From the NCBI RefSeq assembly GCF_003020585.1, contig NZ_PXUE01000003.1, positions 372,001 to 436,000 of the forward strand: DNA of 64,000 nucleotides. The letters are read 5' to 3'. The stretch comes from Chryseobacterium aurantiacum. GTDB lineage: Bacteria > Bacteroidota > Bacteroidia > Flavobacteriales > Weeksellaceae. A program made the translations under genes and the position numbers. This document shows positions 53,685 to 63,016 of this stretch, in pieces. The notes under the pieces are model-generated. The model ran no database searches. It had not been told where the DNA came from and saw nothing but the letters and a program-made list of their open reading frames with translations. Position 1 is the first letter of the stretch, and each line of letters opens with the position of its first letter.

Positions 53685-54890
53685 ATGAAAAAGTTTTCTT
53701 TTCTACTTGTTTTCAGTCTGTTGCTTTTTACGGCATGTAAGAAAGATCATGTAGATGCTACGAATACTAAAACGCTGCAGTCAAGTATCAATGATATGAC
53801 TTCCAGCCTACCTACCATTAAGCAGATTAAGTTTAATGAAGCTCTTTATATCCTTAAAACATTCGGTGTAGAAGCAGATGGAGATGTAAATGAGCTAAAA
53901 GCTCTTGGAAAACTGATCAACGGGAAGAAAGTTCCTGAAATTATGACGCTGGCTGACGAAGTTGCACAGAAAAACGGTATAGAATGGGTAAGTACAGACC
54001 CACCTTCACTTGGAGAAATGAATATCTTTGGTGATGATAAAGCCAAGGAAAGCGACCCTAACGATGTAAAAGCAGGAGCATTAAGCCTTATTACAAGACC
54101 AACCGGAGATGATGGAAGCGGTGCACCTACTGCAATCCAGATTGTTCCTAGACTTGTAGATGCTGCCGGAAACCCAGTATCATTCACTGGTGCCGGATTG
54201 GAAGCAACACTAGAGGTGTTCAGCAATGGAGTAAGACTTTCTACCGCTAAAAACCTGATGCAGGATAATAACTTTAAGGGTTTCAACCTTAAGTTCTCCT
54301 CTATTCCGGCTTCAAAAGTTGTAGACAATAAAATAGATATCACTGTTTCGGTAAAAACCACTGCAAAGACTTTCAAAATGTCTAAAATTGGATTGGATGT
54401 AAACGCAGCAGCCCTAAAGGTTCCTGCAGTTCCTAAAACAGATACAACAGCGGTACCACAGCAGCCAAGTGCAGTAGTGGATCCTAATAATCCGTCTGCA
54501 ACAGTTCCTACAACTACAGATCCAAACACAACAACAGTACCTGCAGCTCCTGCCACACCAAAGCAACCGACTGCAGATCCTAAAAATACAGTAAGCAAAT
54601 TCCTGAACAGCGTAAGCTCTCAAAATCTAAAAGCGGCTTATGAAACATCCAGCAACCCAAGCTGGGGAAGCTATGAGTCTTTCTCTAATCCAAACTCTGG
54701 TTTTGGTGCTGTAAAAAATGTAAGTGTTAAAAACATTACCACAAGTGCTTCCAATCCTAATGGAGCCAGTGTAAATGCAACATATGACGTAACTGATAAG
54801 AATGGTAAAACAACCTCCTTAAAAGTAACTTTCGGACTTAAAAATGTAAACGGAGACTGGAAAATTTCCAGCTATAAAATAAACCCATAA
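53685..54890 (+). CDS. Lipoprotein of unknown function, Pro/Thr-rich linker
   Basis: 401 residues. Signal with lipobox FTAC (SFLLVFSLLLFTACKK), so lipidated at Cys18. The N-terminal domain (~25-240) has a helical part (NDMTSSLPTIKQIKFNEALY) and a beta part (LEATLEVFSNGVRLSTAKNL). A low-complexity Pro/Thr/Val/Asp linker covers ~245-300. The C-terminal ~95 residues (SWGSYESFSNPNSGFGAVKN, then VNGDWKISSYKINP) look NTF2-like, as in DUF4878-type lipoproteins. Its stop codon abuts the apt start with no gap, so the genes are likely co-transcribed. Confidence 0.78.
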   Translation: MKKFSFLLVFSLLLFTACKKDHVDATNTKTLQSSINDMTSSLPTIKQIKFNEALYILKTFGVEADGDVNELKALGKLINGKKVPEIMTLADEVAQKNGIEWVSTDPPSLGEMNIFGDDKAKESDPNDVKAGALSLITRPTGDDGSGAPTAIQIVPRLVDAAGNPVSFTGAGLEATLEVFSNGVRLSTAKNLMQDNNFKGFNLKFSSIPASKVVDNKIDITVSVKTTAKTFKMSKIGLDVNAAALKVPAVPKTDTTAVPQQPSAVVDPNNPSATVPTTTDPNTTTVPAAPATPKQPTADPKNTVSKFLNSVSSQNLKAAYETSSNPSWGSYESFSNPNSGFGAVKNVSVKNITTSASNPNGASVNATYDVTDKNGKTTSLKVTFGLKNVNGDWKISSYKINP

Positions 54891-55427
54891 ATGGCTTCAG
54901 CAGAACTGATCAAAAAACTAGAAGAGACAATTGAAAATATCCCAGACTTTCCGATTCCCGGAATACAGTTCAAGGATATATCCCCTATTTTTTTAGATCC
55001 AAAACTTTACGAGGATGTTATTGCAGATCTTGCCGCTTTCAGTAAAGGTAAAGTAGATGCAGTTTGCGGAATTGAAAGCCGTGGCTATCTATTCGGAATT
55101 GCAATTGCAGTTGCATTGGAGGTTCCTTTTATCTTAATTAGAAAAGCAGGAAAACTCCCCCCACCTGTCATTTCAGAAAAATATGATTTGGAATATGGCA
55201 GTGCCGAAATAGAAACCCGTGAAGGTCAAATCAAAAAAGGACAAAGACTTCTTATTCACGATGATCTTTTAGCAACAGGAGGAACTACAGAAGCCGCGGC
55301 CAAGTTAGTAGAAAAACAGGGCGCAATTGTTTCCCAATTCAGCTTCCTGATCGGCCTGAAAGGGCTAAATGGAGATAAAAAACTGAAGAAATTTGGGGCA
55401 GATGTTTACCATATCCTGGAATATTAA
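54891..55427 (+). CDS. apt: Adenine phosphoribosyltransferase
   Basis: 178 residues, usual size. It salvages adenine with PRPP to AMP. Motifs: ENIPDFPIPGIQFKDISPIF (APT N-terminus), AVCGIESRGYLFGIAIAVAL (purine site), VPFILIRKAGKLPPPVISEK (flexible loop) and LLIHDDLLATGGTTEAAAKL (PRPP-binding loop). ATG directly follows the stop of the lipoprotein gene. Confidence 0.97.
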   Translation: MASAELIKKLEETIENIPDFPIPGIQFKDISPIFLDPKLYEDVIADLAAFSKGKVDAVCGIESRGYLFGIAIAVALEVPFILIRKAGKLPPPVISEKYDLEYGSAEIETREGQIKKGQRLLIHDDLLATGGTTEAAAKLVEKQGAIVSQFSFLIGLKGLNGDKKLKKFGADVYHILEY

Positions 55428-55444
55428 GATTTAAATAAATATAC

Positions 55445-55526
55445 GCTTCGACTCTGCTCGGAATGACATTCATTACAAAACAAATGGTTTTAGAAATGTC
55501 ACCCTGAGCAGAGTCGAAGCTTTTTT
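55445..55526. repeat. Imperfect 26-bp inverted repeat, REP-like and terminator-like
   Basis: Left arm 55445-55470 and right arm 55495-55520 pair over 23 of 26 positions (GCTTCGACTCTGCTC on one side, GAGCAGAGTCGAAGC on the other, then TGACATT/AATGTCA), with a 24-nt loop. TTTTTT follows at 55521-55526, so it can terminate apt. Its GC content exceeds its surroundings. Sequences with a TTCGACT...CTCAG core recur between genes in many Bacteroidota genomes (recalled). Confidence 0.75.
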
Positions 55527-55570
55527 ACGGCAATTTCATAACATTTATACAATAATACCAACAAAGTATT

Positions 55571-55600
55571 TTGTAAATCTCTCAGAAACAATTAAATTTG
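55571..55600 (+). promoter_or_regulatory. Promoter of the TPR protein-ribH pair
   Basis: TTG at 55571-55573, 19-nt spacer, TAAATTTG at 55593-55600; 21 bp before the ATG. Confidence 0.7.
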
Positions 55601-55621
55601 CATTTCAATTTTTAAAAACTT

Positions 55622-56329
55622 ATGGCAAAATTGGGAAAGAGTGCTCAAAACGAGCAAGAAGGTAAAGAAACGGTTGAGTTCTTTAAAGACCTTGACAGAG
55701 AAGCTTTAAACACTGAAAGATTTGTTGAAAAATACTCAAAGCCACTAGGCGTTGTATTTGGAGCTTTGATTTTAGGGGTTTTAGGATTCTTCGCCTACAA
55801 ACAATTTGTAGTTGCTCCTAAAAACGCTGAAGCTGTGAAAAGTTTCCTTGCTGCTCAGAAAAACCTTACAGACGGTAAAGAAAAAGAAGCTTTAGGTGGG
55901 AAATCTGCTGCAAACCCAGGTTTTGTAGGTACATATAATGAATATTCAGGAACAAGCATTGGTCAACTTTCAGCTTACAATGCAGGTCTATTGAAATTCA
56001 AAGAAGGAAAATTCCAGGAAGCTTATGATCTTTTAGATAAATTCTCTTCTGACAACAAGACTTTAGTAGCCATGAAATATGGTGCTATGGCAGATGCAAA
56101 ATCAGGACTTAACAAAAACGATGAAGCTTTATCATTATTAGACAAAGCGTCTACTGCATCTGATGATCCGTATACTACTTACTTCTTCACAAGAAAAGCA
56201 GGTATCGTAGCATTAGGATTAAAGAAAAATGCAGAAGCTAAAAAATACTTCTCTGCAATTGACGAGAAATATCAGGACTACGACAACGGAATGTCTGATT
56301 CTTATATTGAAATGACTAAATATTATTAA
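55622..56329 (+). CDS. Membrane-anchored tetratricopeptide-repeat protein (YfgM-like)
   Basis: 235 residues. A charged cytoplasmic N-terminus (~1-43), one membrane helix (~44-67: PLGVVFGALILGVLGFFAYK), then a periplasmic helical repeat region (SAYNAGLLKFKEGKFQEAYD, MAKSGLNKNDEALSLLDKAS-like, GLKKNAEAKKYFSAIDEKYQ) typical of TPR proteins. The layout resembles E. coli YfgM, a Sec-associated chaperone partner, but likeness is structural only. It precedes ribH by 3 bp. Confidence 0.82.
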   Translation: MAKLGKSAQNEQEGKETVEFFKDLDREALNTERFVEKYSKPLGVVFGALILGVLGFFAYKQFVVAPKNAEAVKSFLAAQKNLTDGKEKEALGGKSAANPGFVGTYNEYSGTSIGQLSAYNAGLLKFKEGKFQEAYDLLDKFSSDNKTLVAMKYGAMADAKSGLNKNDEALSLLDKASTASDDPYTTYFFTRKAGIVALGLKKNAEAKKYFSAIDEKYQDYDNGMSDSYIEMTKYY

Positions 56330-56332
56330 AAA

Positions 56333-56851
56333 ATGGCAACAGTTAATCTTTCCGATTACAAGCCACTTCATATAACTAATGCCGAAGATTTTTCTATCGG
56401 CATTGTTTTTTCTGAGTGGAATGATTTTGTAACGTACAATCTTCGTGATGCAGCTTTGGAAATCCTTGAGAAAGAAGGAGTAAAACCTGAAAATATTAAG
56501 CTTTTCCCTGTTCCCGGAGCTTTTGAATTAAACTATGCAAGCATGCAGCTTTGCAAAGAAAGAAAATATGACGCAGTGATCTCTATAGGATGTGTAATTC
56601 GTGGGGAGACTCCTCACTTCGATTATGTATGTTCTGCAGTAGCACAAGGAATCAAGGATTGTAATATCATGACTGACACTCCTACTATTTTCTGCGTACT
56701 TACAGATGATACAAAAGAGCAATCTATCGCAAGAAGTGGTGGTGATCTTGGAAACAAAGGAGTGGAAGCAGCTGTAACAGCACTAAGAATGATTGATTTC
56801 AAAAAGAAATTATCTGATAAAAAAGGAAACATTGGTTTTGGACACTCTTAA
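56333..56851 (+). CDS. ribH: 6,7-dimethyl-8-ribityllumazine synthase
   Basis: 172 residues, a little longer than the usual ~155. It condenses the pyrimidine with dihydroxybutanone phosphate in riboflavin synthesis and forms capsid-like shells. Motifs: IGIVFSEWNDFVTYNLRDAA (substrate site, W replacing the usual aromatic), LFPVPGAFELNYASMQL, DAVISIGCVIRGETPHFDYV and FCVLTDDTKEQSIARSGG (with the conserved T-x-x-Q). The catalytic His is in TPHFDY. It starts 3 bp after the TPR gene. Confidence 0.97.
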   Translation: MATVNLSDYKPLHITNAEDFSIGIVFSEWNDFVTYNLRDAALEILEKEGVKPENIKLFPVPGAFELNYASMQLCKERKYDAVISIGCVIRGETPHFDYVCSAVAQGIKDCNIMTDTPTIFCVLTDDTKEQSIARSGGDLGNKGVEAAVTALRMIDFKKKLSDKKGNIGFGHS

Positions 56852-56878
56852 CCTTTACACAACTTTAACAATATACAG

Positions 56879-56904
56879 GGACTATTTTTAATAGTCCTTT
56901 TTTG
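56879..56904 (+). terminator. Terminator after ribH
   Basis: GGACTATT/AATAGTCC stem with a TTT loop and a T-tract. Confidence 0.85.
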
Positions 56905-57028
56905 TTGGACTATTTCACAGTGGCTATTCATCTCAATTATTGTCATCATTCTGATTCAAAAAATTCATAAATCTTATTAATAAAAGGCATGTTTTGATTT
57001 TTTTATGTTAAAAGTTGTACACAAAAAC

Positions 57029-57036
57029 TATCTTTG
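57029..57036 (+). promoter_or_regulatory. -7 element deciding the start of the LTA-synthase-like gene
   Basis: TATCTTTG (consensus TAnnTTTG). It lies downstream of the longer TTG-initiated frame (57015), so ATG 57063 is the likely start. Confidence 0.5.
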
Positions 57037-57062
57037 TGAAAACTAATATAGACAGTCACTAC

Positions 57063-59141
57063 ATGTTTTTAAAAAAAGTAAAACCGTTCCTATATTTAGG
57101 AATTTTTTATCTTATTATTTCACTGATAATAAGAACCGTATTCTTTTTTCATCCTATTACTACTGCTAGTTTTGGGTTTTTCGAAATTATCAAAGTGCTT
57201 TTAGTTGGCTTGGTGAATGACGTTTTTGTCTTTATACTTGCCAGTGCAATTCTTGCGCTTTATTTCCTGTTTCTTTCTAATTCAAAATATAAAAAACCCT
57301 ATGGTTATGCTATATTTGGAGCATTAGTCCTATTCTTCTTATATATATGGCTTGTTCCGAACAATATCTTCAAACAATATGGAGGTTCTGTAACCGAAGT
57401 AGCGTTAACCTTTGTCGGGATAAAAACATTTTTATTCGGATTAATGCTTTTCCTGCCTACGCAGAGAATTAAAATACGCAATGTTTTATATTTCATTACA
57501 TTACTTTTATATGTTCTGCTGATCATATTCAATGGAGTAAGTGAATACTTTTTCTATAATGAATTTGGAGTTCGCTACAACTTTATCGCGGTAGATTATC
57601 TCATTTATACCAACGAAGTTATCGGAAACATCATGGAAAGCTACCCCGTAGTTCCTTTATTTTCAGCGATAATGATTGTTACCCTTACCATTACGTGGTT
57701 TATTTATAAGAAAACAAAGGATGAATTGCTGGAGTTACCCAACTTTAAGCAAAAAATGATACTTCTGGGGTCCTTTATTGTACTTTGTGGAGTAAGTTTA
57801 TTGGCCCTCCCATCCCTAATGCAGATCAAATCTGACAATGTTTTTGCCGATGAAATTGAAGCCAACGGACTTCCTAAGTTCTACTGGGCTTTTACACATA
57901 ATGAGCTGGATTATTTTCAGTTTTATTCACAGCTTAATCAGCAACAGGCAGAAAAGAACTTCCTGAGTCAATATCCACAACAGACATTGTCAAGGAATAT
58001 TCTAGCAGAGCAGCCTGAAGCAAAGAAAAATGTTGTTCTGATATCCATAGAAAGTCTTTCTGCTGATTTTATGGAACATTATGGAAATACCCAGAAGATC
58101 ACTCCGTTTCTGGACAGTCTTGCTGAAAAGTCATTAATGTTTACCAATCTTTATGCTACTGGAAACAGAACCGTGCGCGGACTGGAAGCTTTAACACTTT
58201 GTATCCCTCCTACAGCAGGGGAAAGTATTATTAAAAGAGATGACAATAAAAATAAGTTTACCACAGGAAACGTATTCAAATCAAAAGGATATGATGTTAA
58301 ATTCCTGTATGGTGGATACAGCTATTTCGATAATATGCAGGACTTCTTCGGAGGAAATGGCTATGGAATTGTAGACAGAAACAACTTTAAACCGGAGGAA
58401 ATTACTTTCGCCAACGTTTGGGGGGTGGCTGATGAAGATATGGCCAGAAAAGCAATTAAGGTGATGAATGCTGAAGCCAAATCCGGAAAACCATTCTTTA
58501 ACCACTGGATGACTGTTTCTAACCACAGACCTTTTACCTATCCTGATGGAAGAATTGATATTCCGGGAACCGCAAAGTCTCGTGAAGGAGGGGTAAAATA
58601 TACAGACTACTCTCTAAAACTGTTCTTTGACATGGCCAAAAAACAGGATTGGTATAAAAATACAGTCTTTGTTATTATTGCAGACCACTGTGCATCCAGT
58701 GCAGGAAAAACAGAACTTCCAATGGATAAATATAGAATCCCTGCCATGATCTTTTCAGAAGGATTTATCCAGCCTCAAAAGTTTGATGCATTAATGTCAC
58801 AGATTGACGTAATGCCTACTCTTTTTGGATTATTGAACTTCAGTTACCAATCCAAATTCCTAGGTCAGGATGTTTTCAAAAAAGAATTCCAGCCTAAAGC
58901 TTATATTGCTACTTATCAGGATTTAGGATTTGTAAAGGATGGACGTCTAACGATTATTTCACCGGTGAAAAAGGCAAAGCAATATTCTTTGGAACTGGAA
59001 AAGAGTACCCTGGCTCCTGAATTTAAGCTTTATTATGACGAAAAGCTATTAAAAGATACAGACCAAAAACTGGTAGATGATGCTATTTCTGCATATCAAT
59101 CTACATCTTATTGGCTGAAAACCAAACAACTTAACCGATAA
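57063..59141 (+). CDS. LTA-synthase-family sulfatase-like membrane enzyme
   Basis: 692 residues from ATG 57063. Five N-terminal membrane helices (~10-270: FLYLGIFYLIISLIIRTVFF, LLVGLVNDVFVFILASAILA, PYGYAIFGALVLFFLYIWLV) precede an extracytoplasmic sulfatase/phosphoglycerol-transferase domain (~320-670). KNVVLISIESLSADFMEHYG carries metal-binding Glu, FTNLYATGNRTVRGLEALTL the likely catalytic Thr, NHWMTVSNHRPFTYPDGRI and VIIADHCASSAGK the other metal ligands. Gram-negative relatives modify lipids or glycans with phosphoglycerol or phosphoethanolamine; the substrate here is unknown. Single gene. Confidence 0.9.
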   Translation: MFLKKVKPFLYLGIFYLIISLIIRTVFFFHPITTASFGFFEIIKVLLVGLVNDVFVFILASAILALYFLFLSNSKYKKPYGYAIFGALVLFFLYIWLVPNNIFKQYGGSVTEVALTFVGIKTFLFGLMLFLPTQRIKIRNVLYFITLLLYVLLIIFNGVSEYFFYNEFGVRYNFIAVDYLIYTNEVIGNIMESYPVVPLFSAIMIVTLTITWFIYKKTKDELLELPNFKQKMILLGSFIVLCGVSLLALPSLMQIKSDNVFADEIEANGLPKFYWAFTHNELDYFQFYSQLNQQQAEKNFLSQYPQQTLSRNILAEQPEAKKNVVLISIESLSADFMEHYGNTQKITPFLDSLAEKSLMFTNLYATGNRTVRGLEALTLCIPPTAGESIIKRDDNKNKFTTGNVFKSKGYDVKFLYGGYSYFDNMQDFFGGNGYGIVDRNNFKPEEITFANVWGVADEDMARKAIKVMNAEAKSGKPFFNHWMTVSNHRPFTYPDGRIDIPGTAKSREGGVKYTDYSLKLFFDMAKKQDWYKNTVFVIIADHCASSAGKTELPMDKYRIPAMIFSEGFIQPQKFDALMSQIDVMPTLFGLLNFSYQSKFLGQDVFKKEFQPKAYIATYQDLGFVKDGRLTIISPVKKAKQYSLELEKSTLAPEFKLYYDEKLLKDTDQKLVDDAISAYQSTSYWLKTKQLNR

Positions 59142-59216
59142 AAATCTAGACATTTTGCTCTAATAATTTTTACAGATTGACTTAAAATATTTAAATTCAC
59201 AAAAAAAGATATTACT

Positions 59217-60080
59217 ATGAGATGGACAGACGACAGAGGCGGAAACGTTGAAGATCGCAGAGGCTCCGGAGGCGGAGGCGGCGGTATGATTGTAGGCGGA
59301 GGTCTCGGAACTTTAATTATAGCTGCAATTGTTTTCTTTTTGGGAGGTGACCCTTCCGGTATATTAAATTCCGGCAGCATGCAAACCTCTGGAGGCTCCG
59401 GTGAAAAAAGAGAACTTACTGCCAATGAGAAAAAGATTGGTGATATGGTAGAGATGATGACCACATGGAATGATCAAACCTGGAACCAGGTCTTTCAGGA
59501 AAATGGCATGACTTATACCAAACCCTCTGTAGTTCTTTTTGAAGACACAACACAATCAGCTTGTGGAACTGCTCAGTCTGCAATGGGTCCTTTTTATTGC
59601 CCTGCTGACCAGAAAGTTTATATGGATATGAGTTTCTTCAATGAACTTCAACAGAGATTTGGAGCCAAAGTAACCGAATTTACAGTAGCCTATGTCCTTG
59701 CTCATGAAATAGGCCACCATGTACAGACCCTTCTGGGAACTACCCAAAAAGTAGACGCCCTTAGAAGAAGTGGAAGATATTCTGAGGCAGAAATGAACAA
59801 AGTATCTGTTGCTACAGAGTTACAGGCAGATTTTTATGCAGGAGTTTGGGCCAGACGTACAAATGATTCCAAACAGATTCTTGAACCCGGAGACATTCAG
59901 TCTGCAATAGACGCTGCAGAAGCTGTAGGAGATGACAATATTCAAAAAAGAGCGCAGGGATATGTTAATCAGGAAAGCTTTACCCATGGATCTTCGGCAC
60001 AACGAAAGGAATGGTTTATGAAAGGTTATAATACCGGCGATATCAGACAAGGTGATACTTTCAACCAGCTTTTAAAATAA
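59217..60080 (+). CDS. Neutral zinc metallopeptidase (YpfJ family)
   Basis: 287 residues. The YpfJ opening is clear: MRWTDDRGGNVEDRRGSGGG with a Gly-rich run, then one membrane helix (~24-45, GGGLGTLIIAAIVFFLG) that anchors the enzyme. The catalytic domain has AYVLAHEIGHHVQTLLG (HExxH) and, further on, ATELQADFYAGVWAR (third ligand Glu). Zinc peptidase fold of unknown substrate, active site outside the membrane. It starts 75 bp after the LTA-like gene and has its own terminator. Confidence 0.93.
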   Translation: MRWTDDRGGNVEDRRGSGGGGGGMIVGGGLGTLIIAAIVFFLGGDPSGILNSGSMQTSGGSGEKRELTANEKKIGDMVEMMTTWNDQTWNQVFQENGMTYTKPSVVLFEDTTQSACGTAQSAMGPFYCPADQKVYMDMSFFNELQQRFGAKVTEFTVAYVLAHEIGHHVQTLLGTTQKVDALRRSGRYSEAEMNKVSVATELQADFYAGVWARRTNDSKQILEPGDIQSAIDAAEAVGDDNIQKRAQGYVNQESFTHGSSAQRKEWFMKGYNTGDIRQGDTFNQLLK

Positions 60081-60107
60081 TTAGTTTTAAAAAACTTTAC
60101 AAATACA

Positions 60108-60141
60108 AAAAAGGCTGTCTCAAAAATGAGACAGCCTTTTT
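60108..60141. terminator. Bidirectional terminator
   Basis: 15-bp perfect stem AAAAAGGCTGTCTCA/TGAGACAGCCTTTTT with an AAAA loop between two converging genes. Confidence 0.92.
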
Positions 60142-60144
60142 TAT

Positions 60145-61002
60145 CTACTGTAATTCAATTGGATTGGTATTTTTCTTAGCTTCTTCTTTCACCCTCTCTT
60201 CCATTCGTTTTCTCATATCAGCAGGATTTTGATTTCCTCCACCCTGGCCTCTTCCACCGCCAATTCTTGTAACAGCAGCCATTCCGCCAGGTCCTCCACC
60301 GCTTTGATTCATAAATGACATTGGATCTGACTTAAATTTTTGCTGTTGCTTTACAAAATCAGTTCTTTTTACTTTCAATGTATTTCCAAACTGGTTTAGT
60401 GTCGGAAGCTCAGCAATCTTGTAATTTTTCATTAAATCAAAAGAATAATCTCCTTTATCGTCTTCTACTTTTACAATTAAACCCGGCAAACCTCCAAACT
60501 TATAAGGTCCATCCTGATAAGGCAGATCTGTAGTAAACCAAGCCGTCCATTTTCTTCCTGCAAAATCCGTTTCCGCTTTTTGAACCTTATACTCTCCTAT
60601 TTTAGTAGTCTCTGAAGAAATTTTCCATACCAATGGTCTGTCTTCTTCATAAGAATAAATATCACGTCCTATTCTATCTTTAAAATAGGTCTTTTGATTA
60701 GTCTTATCTTTTTCCACAGAATAATTGATGCTGGTTCTTAAACTTTCCATCTGATCCCTGTTTATATTTCCTCTTCCGCCGCCGCCCTGAAAAGCTTTCT
60801 GCATGATGGAATCCCTTTTAATTCTGTTTTCAGAGTAAAAAATTGATTTCTCCTGAGAAATATCAAGATAAGTATTTTCTGTCTTAATATCAGTTTTATT
60901 TTCAGCGTCCGGCTTCATTGTTACCTGATACACAAATCTGTTCGTCTGTGCAGAAACATGCTGTATCAAGAGTGCCAGCGCGATAATACTTAATTTTTTC
61001 AT
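60145..61002 (-). CDS. GLPGLI-family exported protein
   Basis: 285 residues. Signal peptide (LSIIALALLIQHVSAQ). The family-naming motif is present: GPYKFGGLPGLIVKVEDDKG. The preceding WTAWFTTDLPYQDGP is also typical. GLPGLI proteins are found in Bacteroidota, often near TonB-dependent receptors, with unknown role; no receptor gene adjoins here. The C-terminal ~60 residues are Gly/Arg/Asn-rich (GGRGQGGGNQNPADMRKRME). Divergent from the sufA-like gene. Confidence 0.93.
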   Translation of the reverse strand: MKKLSIIALALLIQHVSAQTNRFVYQVTMKPDAENKTDIKTENTYLDISQEKSIFYSENRIKRDSIMQKAFQGGGGRGNINRDQMESLRTSINYSVEKDKTNQKTYFKDRIGRDIYSYEEDRPLVWKISSETTKIGEYKVQKAETDFAGRKWTAWFTTDLPYQDGPYKFGGLPGLIVKVEDDKGDYSFDLMKNYKIAELPTLNQFGNTLKVKRTDFVKQQQKFKSDPMSFMNQSGGGPGGMAAVTRIGGGRGQGGGNQNPADMRKRMEERVKEEAKKNTNPIELQ

Positions 61003-61111
61003 TCTAAATCTATTTATGTTTTGGATTTCAAAAGATTACCAAGGTTAAACTCATCAATGATAAAAATCGATAAAATAAAAATGCTGATTTTTATATCCTG
61101 ATTTTTGTTCG

Positions 61112-61119
61112 TATTTTTG
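61112..61119 (+). promoter_or_regulatory. Candidate -7 element of the suf operon
   Basis: TATTTTTG (consensus TAnnTTTG), 28 bp before the ATG of the A-type carrier gene. Confidence 0.45.
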
Positions 61120-61147
61120 CATCATTAAATCATTCTAAATAAATACA

Positions 61148-61477
61148 ATGATAAAAGTATCAGACTATGCAAAGGAGAAAGCCATCCAACTTATGACGGA
61201 AGATGGTTTTAACCCTGCTGAAGATTATATAAGAGTTGGGGTGAAAAGCGGCGGATGCTCTGGTTTAGAGTATGTTTTAAAGTTTGATAACCAAAAAACA
61301 GACACAGATCAGATTTTTGAAGATAATAACATCAAAATTATTATAGATAAAAAATCCATCCTCTATTTAGCAGGAACCACTCTTGAGTACTCAGGAGGAT
61401 TGAACGGAAAGGGGTTTGTATTCAACAACCCGAACGCATCCAGAACATGTGGATGTGGAGAGTCATTTAGTCTTTAG
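61148..61477 (+). CDS. sufA: A-type Fe-S carrier protein (IscA/SufA/ErpA family)
   Basis: 109 residues, usual size. The three conserved Cys are present: VGVKSGGCSGLEYVLKFD (first) and TCGCGESF near the C-terminus (second and third). It receives Fe-S clusters from the SufBC(D) scaffold and passes them to target proteins. Named sufA because it starts the suf cluster; 84 bp separate it from sufB. Confidence 0.93.
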   Translation: MIKVSDYAKEKAIQLMTEDGFNPAEDYIRVGVKSGGCSGLEYVLKFDNQKTDTDQIFEDNNIKIIIDKKSILYLAGTTLEYSGGLNGKGFVFNNPNASRTCGCGESFSL

Positions 61478-61561
61478 AGAAAAGACATAAGATACTAGAT
61501 TCGTGAATTCAGACTTATTTCTGAACCTTGAAATCTAAAATCTGAAATCTAAAAAATAATA

Positions 61562-63010
61562 ATGAGTAAATATACTGAAGACGATTTAAGAGTCGATCTA
61601 GAAAATAAAAAATATGAATTCGGTTGGGAAACTAAGATTGATTACGAAGATTTCCCGATTGGTTTAAATGAGGATATCGTCCGTGCCATCTCTGCTAAAA
61701 AAGAAGAGCCGGAATGGATGACTGAATGGCGTTTGGAATCTTTCAAAATCTGGTTAAAGATGGTTGAGCCTAATTGGGCAAACATCAAGTATGAAAAGCC
61801 GGATTTTCAAGCTATCCGTTACTACGCAGCACCAAAGTCAAAACCTGAATTAGAAAGCCTGGATCAGGTAGATCCTGAATTATTGAAAACCTTCGAAAAG
61901 CTAGGGATTAATATTGAGGAACAAAAAAGACTTTCAGGAGTAGCTGTAGATATCGTAATAGACTCAGTTTCTGTGAAAACTACTTTCCAGGATACGTTGG
62001 CAGAAAAAGGAATTATTTTCTGCTCAATCTCTGAGGCTATTAAGAATCACCCAGATTTAGTAAGAAAACACCTTGGAAAAGTAGTTCCTAGAGGAGATAA
62101 TTTCTATGCAGCATTGAATTCCGCAGTATTTTCTGACGGAAGTTTCTGCTATATTCCAAAAGGAGTAAAATGCCCAATGGAACTTTCTACTTACTTCCGT
62201 ATCAACCAGGCAGGAACAGGACAGTTTGAAAGAACTCTTGTAATTGCGGATGAAGGAAGTTATGTTTCTTACCTTGAAGGATGTACAGCCCCTTCAAGAG
62301 ATGAAAACCAGCTTCACGCAGCAGTAGTGGAACTTATTGCTCTTGACAATGCTGAAATTAAATATTCAACTGTACAGAACTGGTACCCGGGTAATGAAGA
62401 AGGAAAAGGAGGGGTATTCAACTTTGTAACGAAGAGAGGACTTTGCGAAAAAAATGCAAAAATCTCATGGACTCAGGTTGAAACGGGATCTGCAGTAACA
62501 TGGAAATATCCATCTTGTATCCTTAAAGGTGATGGAGCTATTGGAGAGTTCTACTCTATCGCGGTAACCAACAATCACCAATATGCAGATACGGGTACTA
62601 AAATGATCCACATTGGAAAAAATACCAAGTCAACGATCATTTCAAAAGGTATTTCTGCAGGAAAATCACAAAACTCATACAGAGGACTGGTAAAAGTAAT
62701 GCCTTCTGCAAAAGGAGCCAGAAACTTCTCTCAGTGTGACTCTCTATTGATGGGTAATGAATGTGGAGCACACACATTCCCATATATTGAGATTAAGGAT
62801 CCAACTGCACAGCTAGAACACGAGGCAACTACTTCAAAAATTGGAGAAGATCAAATTTTCTACTGTAACCAAAGAGGTATTGATACAGAAAGAGCAATTG
62901 CTTTGATTGTAAATGGTTTCAGTAAAGAAGTTTTAAATAAACTTCCAATGGAGTTCGCTATTGAAGCACAAAAACTATTGGAGATTTCATTAGAAGGCTC
63001 AGTTGGGTAA
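61562..63010 (+). CDS. sufB: Fe-S cluster scaffold protein SufB
   Basis: 482 residues, usual length. SufB with SufC and SufD builds Fe-S clusters in the cytoplasm. The beta-helix core is clear ([60 protein letters not shown]), including the Cys in YLEGCTAP and the [18 protein letters not shown] stretch with the Cys and His used for cluster assembly. It precedes a GNAT gene by 6 bp. Confidence 0.97.
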   Translation: MSKYTEDDLRVDLENKKYEFGWETKIDYEDFPIGLNEDIVRAISAKKEEPEWMTEWRLESFKIWLKMVEPNWANIKYEKPDFQAIRYYAAPKSKPELESLDQVDPELLKTFEKLGINIEEQKRLSGVAVDIVIDSVSVKTTFQDTLAEKGIIFCSISEAIKNHPDLVRKHLGKVVPRGDNFYAALNSAVFSDGSFCYIPKGVKCPMELSTYFRINQAGTGQFERTLVIADEGSYVSYLEGCTAPSRDENQLHAAVVELIALDNAEIKYSTVQNWYPGNEEGKGGVFNFVTKRGLCEKNAKISWTQVETGSAVTWKYPSCILKGDGAIGEFYSIAVTNNHQYADTGTKMIHIGKNTKSTIISKGISAGKSQNSYRGLVKVMPSAKGARNFSQCDSLLMGNECGAHTFPYIEIKDPTAQLEHEATTSKIGEDQIFYCNQRGIDTERAIALIVNGFSKEVLNKLPMEFAIEAQKLLEISLEGSVG

Positions 63011-63016
63011 GAAAGT

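Noticed and set aside
53846..54598. 250-residue minus-strand ORF
   Set aside because: Lies entirely within the lipoprotein gene on the plus strand, whose Pro/Thr-rich linker yields an artificial Val/Gly/Ala/Thr-rich reverse frame; no start context or family likeness.
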